Made by a program: the position numbers and the translations under genes. The notes beneath the pieces are model-generated. The model made no database searches and had not been told where the DNA came from. It saw only the letters and a list, made by a program, of their open reading frames with translations. DNA of 5,187 nt from Pseudomonadota bacterium (GTDB lineage: Bacteria > Pseudomonadota > Alphaproteobacteria > UBA828 > JAPUJA01): contig JAPUJA010000350.1 in the NCBI GenBank assembly GCA_027296525.1, positions 1 to 5,187 on the forward strand, read 5' to 3'. Within the stretch, counting starts at the first letter, position 1. Every line of letters begins with the position of its first letter. Positions 1 through 4,302 of this stretch are shown piece by piece.

Positions 1-2
1 TG

Positions 3-146
3 GAGAATTACGGCGTGGAGGAATCAAAAATTCGGAATGTCTACGTCGATGATCCATACGGTAGCGATGTTGAGCAGTACATGAAATGCGCGAACGCCAT
101 TAGCAAGCGCCTCGCCGAAGTCGAGTTCACAAAGAATTCAAACTGA
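3..146 (+). CDS. 3' fragment of a protein, possibly low-molecular-weight phosphatase-like (C-terminal 47 residues)
   Basis: This is an open frame from the left edge of the window to a TGA at 144-146; the gene starts outside. The visible residues include VYVDDPYGSDVEQYMKCANA followed by ISKRLAEVEF. The pattern of an Asp-Pro-Tyr-Gly turn, then a Tyr and a Cys, then an amphipathic helix ending the protein resembles the C-terminus of low-molecular-weight tyrosine/arginine phosphatases, where the DPY/DPF aspartate is the general acid. The catalytic CX5R loop would lie upstream and cannot be seen, so the family call is an inference. The other two forward frames are closed by TGA stops, which supports this one. 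The segment is about 47% GC, with codons such as AAA, ATT, AAT and TCA that are rare in the genes to its right, suggesting a different origin from the operon downstream. It could equally be an unrelated hypothetical protein. Confidence 0.5.
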   Translation, partial: ENYGVEESKIRNVYVDDPYGSDVEQYMKCANAISKRLAEVEFTKNSN

Positions 147-171
147 GGCACTACCGAAGCCCTCTGGCGTC

Positions 172-200
172 TGGACGCGACCGGGGGGCGCGGCTAAGCT
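172..200 (+). promoter_or_regulatory. Weak candidate promoter for the rph-rdgB-hemW operon
   Basis: TGGACG (172-177) and TAAGCT (195-200) are separated by 17 bases. They match the housekeeping sigma consensus at about 4 of 6 and 3 of 6 positions. The site is correctly oriented and lies about 85 bases before rph. A match this weak can arise by chance, so it is offered only as the best candidate seen in the leader. Confidence 0.2.
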
Positions 201-230
201 GGCGGCCTTAAGAAACCCGGTTCCTTCGTT

Positions 231-276
231 GAGCCCTTCGCCGAATGAGCCCTTCGCCCAAACCCTTCGCCCGAAA
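231..276 (+). repeat. Imperfect tandem repeat in the rph leader (three units of 14-16 bases)
   Basis: The units are GAGCCCTTCGCCGAAT (231-246), GAGCCCTTCGCCCAAA (247-262) and CCCTTCGCCCGAAA (263-276). They share the core CCCTTCGCC. The last unit runs straight into the ribosome-binding site of rph. The array has no inverted copy (GGCGAAGGG) nearby, so it does not form an obvious hairpin. It may be a slippage product or a leader protein-binding site; nothing in the sequence decides. Confidence 0.8.
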
Positions 277-280
277 GAGG
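273..280 (+). promoter_or_regulatory. Ribosome-binding site of rph
   Basis: The purine stretch GAAAGAGG ends four bases before the ATG at 285. It supports that ATG as the start, and the protein N-terminus MRPSGRAPNELR matches the RNase PH family's usual first residues. Confidence 0.6.
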
Positions 281-284
281 CCCC

Positions 285-1007
285 ATGCGCCCCTCCGGCC
301 GCGCGCCCAACGAGCTGCGCCCGATTGAACTCAAGCCCGGGGGCAACCCCTACGCCGAAGGCTCGTGCGAGGTCCTCTTCGGGCAAACCCACCTGCTCTG
401 CACCGCGAGCGTCGAGACCCGGGTGCCGCCTTTCTTGCGGAACAGCGGCACCGGCTGGGTCACCGCCGAATACGGCATGCTGCCGCGTGCGACCCACAGC
501 CGGGGGGCGCGCGAGGCGGCGCGCGGGCGCCAATCGGGGCGCACCCACGAGATCCAGCGGCTGATCGGCCGCTCGCTCCGCGCCGTCACCGACCTTGCGG
601 CCTTCGGCGAGCGCCAAATCACCGTCGACTGCGACGTCCTGCAGGCCGACGGTGGCACGCGCACGGCGGCGATCACGGGCGCCTATGTCGCGCTCCACTT
701 CGCCTTCGAACATTTACGCGCCAAGGGCGAAATCGCTGAGATCCCTTTGATCGACAGCGTCGCGGCGGTCTCCTGCGGGATCGTCGGCGGGGTGCCCCTG
801 CTCGACCTCGACTATGACGAGGACAGCGCGGCCGAGACCGACGCCAACTTCGTGATGACCGGAACCGGCGGCATCGTCGAGATCCAGGGCACCGCCGAAG
901 GCGCGCCTTTCAGCGAGCCGGCGTTCCTCGAGATGCTCGCGCTCGCGCGCGGCGCGATCGTGCGCCTCGGCCAGCTTCAGCGAGACGCGATCGCGAACGG
1001 CGCGTGA
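285..1007 (+). CDS. rph: Ribonuclease PH
   Basis: RNase PH is a cytoplasmic 3'-to-5' phosphorolytic exoribonuclease. It uses inorganic phosphate to remove nucleotides beyond the CCA end of tRNA precursors and to trim other RNAs, working as a ring of six subunits. The 240-residue product has the family's usual length and a near-consensus sequence throughout. The N-terminus is MRPSGRAPNELRPIEL; the core motif GWVTAEYGMLPRATHSR lies at about 57-73; the phosphate-binding Arg86 sits in RQSGRTHEIQRLIGRSLR; Gly124-Thr125-Arg126 lie in DGGTRTAAITGA. The acidic motif DLDYDEDSAAETDAN (174-188) carries the conserved catalytic/metal aspartates. The ATG is backed by a Shine-Dalgarno sequence. The stop overlaps the start of rdgB by four bases, so the gene heads a translationally coupled operon. 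No key residue is missing, and I judge it intact and active. Many alphaproteobacteria have hrcA nearby; the fragment at the left edge does not look like it. Confidence 0.98.
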   Translation: MRPSGRAPNELRPIELKPGGNPYAEGSCEVLFGQTHLLCTASVETRVPPFLRNSGTGWVTAEYGMLPRATHSRGAREAARGRQSGRTHEIQRLIGRSLRAVTDLAAFGERQITVDCDVLQADGGTRTAAITGAYVALHFAFEHLRAKGEIAEIPLIDSVAAVSCGIVGGVPLLDLDYDEDSAAETDANFVMTGTGGIVEIQGTAEGAPFSEPAFLEMLALARGAIVRLGQLQRDAIANGA

Positions 1008-1639
1008 GAGTGGCGCGGCCCCTGACCGCCGAGAGGCTCGTCATCGCAAGCCACAATGCGGGCAAGGTCGCCGAGTTCCGCGCGCTCTTGGAACCCTTGG
1101 GCATCGAGGCGCTCTCAGGCGCAGCACTCGGTCTCGATGAGCCCGAGGAGACCGGCGGGAGCTTTCGTGCCAACGCCGAGATCAAGGCCCGGGCCGCGGC
1201 GGCGGGCTCCGCATTCCCGGCGCTCGCGGATGATTCAGGGCTCGTCGTGCCCGCGCTCGAGGGCGCCCCCGGGATCCGCTCGGCCCGGTGGGCGGGGCCT
1301 GAGAAAGACTTCCGGCGCGCGATCAAGCGGGTCGAGGACGCGCTTCGGGAACGGGGATGCGCGCCCGAAGGCGCACCCGCCTCCTTCGTCGCCGCGCTCA
1401 GCCTCTGCTGGCCCGACGGCCATTGCGAGAGCTTCGAGGGCAGGGTCGATGGCCGGCTCACCTTTCCGCCCCGGGGCGAGAAAGGCTTCGGCTACGATCC
1501 GATCTTTATCCCCGAGGGCTCGACGATTACCTTCGGCGAGATGAGCCCAGAGAACAAGCACGCCATCAGCCACCGCGCCCGGGCCTTCGAGCGCATGATC
1601 GCGGCCGGCTTCGCAGGGTCCAAGGCGGGCGGGCCGTGA
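1004..1639 (+). CDS. rdgB: RdgB/HAM1 family non-canonical purine NTP pyrophosphatase (dITP/XTP)
   Basis: RdgB hydrolyses ITP, dITP and XTP to the monophosphate and pyrophosphate in the cytoplasm, keeping deaminated purines out of DNA and RNA. The 211-residue product shows the HAM1 motifs in order. They are ASHNAGKVAEF (15-25), the nucleotide-binding loop; SFRANAEIKARAA (53-65); the metal/catalytic ADDSGLVVPAL (75-85, Asp76-Asp77) followed by GAPGIRSARWAG; GEKGFGYDPIFIPEG (158-172); and SHRARAF (189-195), which contributes to base recognition. I chose the GTG at 1004 because it forms the GTGA overlap with the rph stop. A second in-frame GTG at 1010 is also possible and would shorten the protein by two residues. 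No good Shine-Dalgarno sequence precedes either, which fits translational coupling to rph. The C-terminus (SKAGGP) is encoded partly by a 15-base tandem duplication that continues into hemW. Confidence 0.97.
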   Translation: MRVARPLTAERLVIASHNAGKVAEFRALLEPLGIEALSGAALGLDEPEETGGSFRANAEIKARAAAAGSAFPALADDSGLVVPALEGAPGIRSARWAGPEKDFRRAIKRVEDALRERGCAPEGAPASFVAALSLCWPDGHCESFEGRVDGRLTFPPRGEKGFGYDPIFIPEGSTITFGEMSPENKHAISHRARAFERMIAAGFAGSKAGGP

Positions 1640-1658
1640 ACGGGCGGGCCGTGAACGG
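1626..1658 (+). repeat. 15-base tandem duplication across the rdgB/hemW junction
   Basis: CGGGCGGGCCGTGAA occurs at 1626-1640 and again at 1641-1655, and the first three bases of the unit recur at 1656-1658. Each copy contains GTGA. The first copy supplies both the rdgB stop (TGA 1637-1639) and an overlapping hemW start (GTG 1636). The second supplies another in-frame GTG at 1651. In the hemW protein the duplication appears as VNGRAVNG. Confidence 0.95.
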
Positions 1659-2802
1659 ACCCCTCGCGCTTTACGTCCATTGGCCGTTCTGCCTTTCCAA
1701 ATGCCCTTATTGCGACTTCAACAGCCATGTCGGCGAGGACATCGACCAGGCGCGCTGGCGGCGCGCGTTCCTTAGCGAGCTCGACCATCTGGCCCACCAG
1801 GTTCCCGACCGCCGCCTCGCGAGCCTTTATTTCGGCGGCGGCACGCCCTCGCTCATGGCGCCGGCCACGGTCGAGGCCGTCATCGGCCGAGCGCACGAGC
1901 ACTGGCCCGCGCACGGGGATCTGGAGGTGACGCTGGAGGCCAACCCGAGCTCGGCCGAGGCGCGGAGATTTCGGGATTTCCGAAGCGCGGGCGTCGAGCG
2001 CCTCTCGCTCGGCGTGCAAGCGCTCGACGACGACGCGCTTCGCTTCCTCGGGCGCGGCCACGACCGGAGCCAAGCGCTCGCCGCACTCGACGCCGCCAAG
2101 CGGATCTTTCCGCGCGTCTCCTTCGACCTGATCTACGCCCGGCCCGATCAGACGGCCGGGGCCTGGCGGCGCGAGCTCGACGAAGCGCTGACCTTGGCTC
2201 GCGGCCATCTTTCGCTCTATCAACTCACCATCGAGAAGGGCACGCCCTTTTACGCCGCGGCGCGCGCCGGACGCCTGACCTTGCCCGAGCCGGACAGCCT
2301 GGCGACGCTCTTCGAGATCACGCAGGAGCGCCTGGAGGCCGCCGGGCTTCGCGCCTACGAGGTCTCGAGCCACGCCGAGGCCGGCGAGGAGTGCCGGCAC
2401 AATCTCACCTACTGGCGCTACGAAGACTATGCGGGCATCGGCCCCGGCGCCCACGGAAGGCTCCGCCTCGACGGAACGATCGTCGCCACGCGCCGACGGT
2501 CACGGCCCGAGGACTGGCTCGCCGCGGTCGAAGCCGACGGCCACGGCGCCATCGAAGAGACCCCGATCGGGCCTGACAGGGCCGTCGCCGAGGCGGCGAT
2601 GATGGGCCTCAGGACGGCGGAGGGACTAAGCGCTGAGCGTTTCGAACGGCGCACGGGGCGCGCGTTCGAAGACGCGTTCGAGCGCAAGGCCTTGGGAACG
2701 CTCATCGAGGGCGGTTATCTCGTTCTGGATGGAAAAGGCTTGCGCGCCACCCCCGCCGGCCGGCGCGTGCTGAACGCCGTGCTCGCCCGCCTTATCGCCT
2801 AG
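1636..2802 (+). CDS. hemW: HemW, radical-SAM haem chaperone (HemN-like family)
   Basis: HemW proteins bind haem and a radical-SAM 4Fe-4S cluster and deliver haem to acceptor proteins. They are often misnamed oxygen-independent coproporphyrinogen III oxidase. From GTG 1636 the product has 388 residues, near the family's usual 380. The cluster motif is Cys19-LSK-Cys23-PY-Cys26 followed by DFNSH; the residue two after the third Cys is Phe, not the fourth Cys typical of true HemN, which favours HemW. Next come YFGGGTPSLMAP (65-76), with the SAM-binding GGGTP; LEANP (100-104); ERLSLGVQALDDD (121-133); FDLIYARPDQT (163-173); LSLYQLTIEKGTPF (192-205); HNLTYWRYEDYAGIGPGAHG (255-274); and a C-terminal HemN_C/winged-helix part from about 317. 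The start is ambiguous: GTG 1636 overlaps the rdgB stop, while GTG 1651, in a tandem duplicate, would give 383 residues. Neither has a strong ribosome-binding site, so coupling to rdgB is likely. The gene looks intact and ends the operon. Confidence 0.95.
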   Translation: MNGRAVNGPLALYVHWPFCLSKCPYCDFNSHVGEDIDQARWRRAFLSELDHLAHQVPDRRLASLYFGGGTPSLMAPATVEAVIGRAHEHWPAHGDLEVTLEANPSSAEARRFRDFRSAGVERLSLGVQALDDDALRFLGRGHDRSQALAALDAAKRIFPRVSFDLIYARPDQTAGAWRRELDEALTLARGHLSLYQLTIEKGTPFYAAARAGRLTLPEPDSLATLFEITQERLEAAGLRAYEVSSHAEAGEECRHNLTYWRYEDYAGIGPGAHGRLRLDGTIVATRRRSRPEDWLAAVEADGHGAIEETPIGPDRAVAEAAMMGLRTAEGLSAERFERRTGRAFEDAFERKALGTLIEGGYLVLDGKGLRATPAGRRVLNAVLARLIA

Positions 2803-2832
2803 CGCACGGCGCCGGGGCCTAGCGCACGGCGC
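2797..2832. repeat. Direct repeat (16 bases, 20-base period) at the hemW stop and hemW/lipoprotein-gene junction
   Basis: GCCTAGCGCACGGCGC occurs at 2797-2812 and 2817-2832. The first copy contains the hemW stop codon (TAG 2800-2802); the second lies just downstream in the 42-base gap between the convergent genes. The arrangement looks like a tandem duplication of the 3' end of hemW with a 20-base period. Confidence 0.9.
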
Positions 2833-2845
2833 GCCGGCTTCGGCT
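2809..2845. terminator. Possible GC hairpin(s) between convergent genes
   Basis: GCGCCG (2809-2814) can pair with CGGCGC (2827-2832) across a 12-base loop, and GCCG/CGGC near 2834-2845 can form a second small stem. The region separates the converging hemW and lipoprotein genes, so a bidirectional terminator would make sense. No T run follows on either strand, so it is not a standard intrinsic terminator, and Rho-dependent ending is equally possible. Confidence 0.25.
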
Positions 2846-4302
2846 TAAGGTCCGGTCACACGGAAGCCCACCGGCGCCTCGCTCACGACCGCGGTCCCGC
2901 CTTGGGGCAGAATCTCGAGAACCGCGAGCCCGCGTTCCGCGAGCCCGTCCGTGCCGAAGCGGAAAATGCCGTCGACGCCGGCGAACCCGCTGGGCGCGCG
3001 CAGGGCCGCCGCGCTGTAATCGGCGCCGCCGGCGAAACGGCCGAGCACCGCCGCGACCGCGGTCGCGTCGTAGGCGAGCGTCGCGAGGCGGAGCGGCGGA
3101 TGCCCATAGGTGGCGGTGTAGCGATCGACGAACCCTTCGCGGTTGGCGGGCGTCGCGCTCACGAACCAGCCGCCGACGAGGTTCGGTTCCTCGAGGGCCG
3201 CCGGGTCATCCCAGAGCCCGGTGCCGAGCAGGCGGACCTTGACGGGGTCGATGTCATAATAGGGGATGAGCGGCGCCACGGTCTTGAGGCCGTGGCCGCC
3301 GTCCGCCAAGAGAAGCGCGTCGAAGGGCGGGTCCCCGAGCGTATCCAGACCCTTCAGGCGCGCGAGCGCCCGGCGCGAGACCTCATCGTCCTTCTGTCTG
3401 AGCTCCTTTCTCTCCGCCAGCAGCGCCTGGTGGCGCCGGTCGTAATCGGCGATGCGGCGGACGACCTCGGCGGCATCGCCGCCGTCCGGCTGATAGAACC
3501 CGACGCCAGCGACCGTGGCGCCGAGCTCTTCGACCACGCTGATCATCTGCTGGGTAACGGCACGCCCATAGGCGTTGCTCGGCGCGAGCGCGGCGAAGCG
3601 GTCAGCCCCTTGTTGCCAGGCGAACTCGACGACCCGCTCGACCTGCTGGCGGGAGGTGAAGCCGATGAGATAGATGCCTTCCTCGGCCGCGCGCGGATCG
3701 GTCGAAAAGGCCACGACGTTGACGCCCGCCTGCTGCGCCATCGGCGCGATGGCCCGGACCTCCTCGCTGAAGAGCGGTCCGATGATGAGCTCGGCGCCTT
3801 CGGCGATCACGTCCTGGGCCGCGCGCGTGGCCCCGCCGGGCGAGCCGCCGGTATCGCGCGGCATGAGCACGAGGTTGTCGGCGCCAATGTCGAAGAGCGC
3901 GAGCTGAGCGGCCTCGAGCAGCGCGATGCCCTCGGCCTGGCCGCGCCCGGTCAGGGGCAGAAGAAGCCCGACCTTGACAGGCAGCGGGCCGAACACGCCG
4001 AGCGTTTCACGGGGAAGCTCGGGCACGGTCGGGGTGAGCACCGCGATCTCGACCTCTTTTTCCTCGATCACGGGCTCCGGGACCTCGCGCGGCGTCTCGA
4101 GCACGCTCGCGAGCGCTTCGAGATCGGGGGCCAGGCGTTGCGCCTCCTCCGTTCGGCTCGGTAAGCTCGCCTCGTCCGCGCACGCGGCCAAAAGCAAAAG
4201 GATGATGACCCCCCATGGCGCGGCAAAAGCCTTCAGGACCGGGAAAGAACGCCGCGAACGCCCCGCGAAGGCGAGCCCGGCACGTACAGACGAGAAAGAC
4301 AC
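2845..4302 (-). CDS. LpoA-like penicillin-binding protein activator lipoprotein (type I periplasmic-binding fold)
   Basis: This is a predicted outer-membrane lipoprotein related to the C-terminal domain of E. coli LpoA, which stimulates the peptidoglycan synthase PBP1A from the periplasm. The GTG at 4302 gives 485 residues. It is preferred over the GTG at 4317 because GGAGGG lies five bases before it; that Shine-Dalgarno sequence would be inside the coding region of the longer form. The N-terminus is basic (GRSRRS), then a hydrophobic run GVIILLLLAAC ends in the lipobox Leu-Ala-Ala-Cys41. Residue +2 is Ala, not Asp, as expected for export to the outer membrane. A Glu/Pro-rich linker covers about 42-108. 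The fold begins at VKVGLLLPLTGRGQAEG (109-125), followed by MPRDTGGSPGGA, AELIIGPLFSEEV and VNVVAFSTDP, a charged stretch containing LLAERKELRQKDDEV, and LATLAYDATAVAAVLGRF near the C-terminus. The TPR domain of enterobacterial LpoA is absent. A solute-binding role for the Peripla_BP_6 fold is the main alternative. The gene is divergent from rsmI and overlaps its 5' end. Confidence 0.85.
   Translation of the reverse strand: MSFSSVRAGLAFAGRSRRSFPVLKAFAAPWGVIILLLLAACADEASLPSRTEEAQRLAPDLEALASVLETPREVPEPVIEEKEVEIAVLTPTVPELPRETLGVFGPLPVKVGLLLPLTGRGQAEGIALLEAAQLALFDIGADNLVLMPRDTGGSPGGATRAAQDVIAEGAELIIGPLFSEEVRAIAPMAQQAGVNVVAFSTDPRAAEEGIYLIGFTSRQQVERVVEFAWQQGADRFAALAPSNAYGRAVTQQMISVVEELGATVAGVGFYQPDGGDAAEVVRRIADYDRRHQALLAERKELRQKDDEVSRRALARLKGLDTLGDPPFDALLLADGGHGLKTVAPLIPYYDIDPVKVRLLGTGLWDDPAALEEPNLVGGWFVSATPANREGFVDRYTATYGHPPLRLATLAYDATAVAAVLGRFAGGADYSAAALRAPSGFAGVDGIFRFGTDGLAERGLAVLEILPQGGTAVVSEAPVGFRVTGP

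Larger units (their letters stand above)
147..284 (+). other. Leader region upstream of rph
   Basis: These 138 bases lie between the stop of the upstream fragment and the rph start codon. The composition changes to GC-rich right after base 146. The second half carries an imperfect tandem repeat (231-276), followed by a Shine-Dalgarno-like stretch. I see no clear intrinsic terminator for the upstream gene, because no GC stem is followed by a T run. No convincing small gene or structured RNA was found. Confidence 0.6.

Noticed and set aside
1357..1635. An upstream ATG extending the hemW frame by 93 codons into rdgB.
   Set aside because: The added residues are Arg-rich and unlike HemW, whose conserved start (ALYVHWPFC) lies just after the GTG codons at 1636 and 1651.
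1693..1716. Reading the radical-SAM gene as oxygen-independent coproporphyrinogen III oxidase (hemN).
   Set aside because: The fourth Cys of the HemN CX3CX2CXC motif is replaced by Phe, the protein is shorter than HemN, and the gene follows rdgB, all as in HemW.
1492..2454. A 320-codon minus-strand open frame opposite rdgB and hemW.
   Set aside because: It lies across two well-identified genes on the other strand and shows only GC-driven composition.
2902..4164. A 420-codon open frame on the plus strand opposite the lipoprotein gene.
   Set aside because: Its translation is charged, low in complexity and matches no motif I know. Long antisense frames are expected opposite GC-rich genes, and the minus-strand reading has a signal peptide and a recognisable fold.
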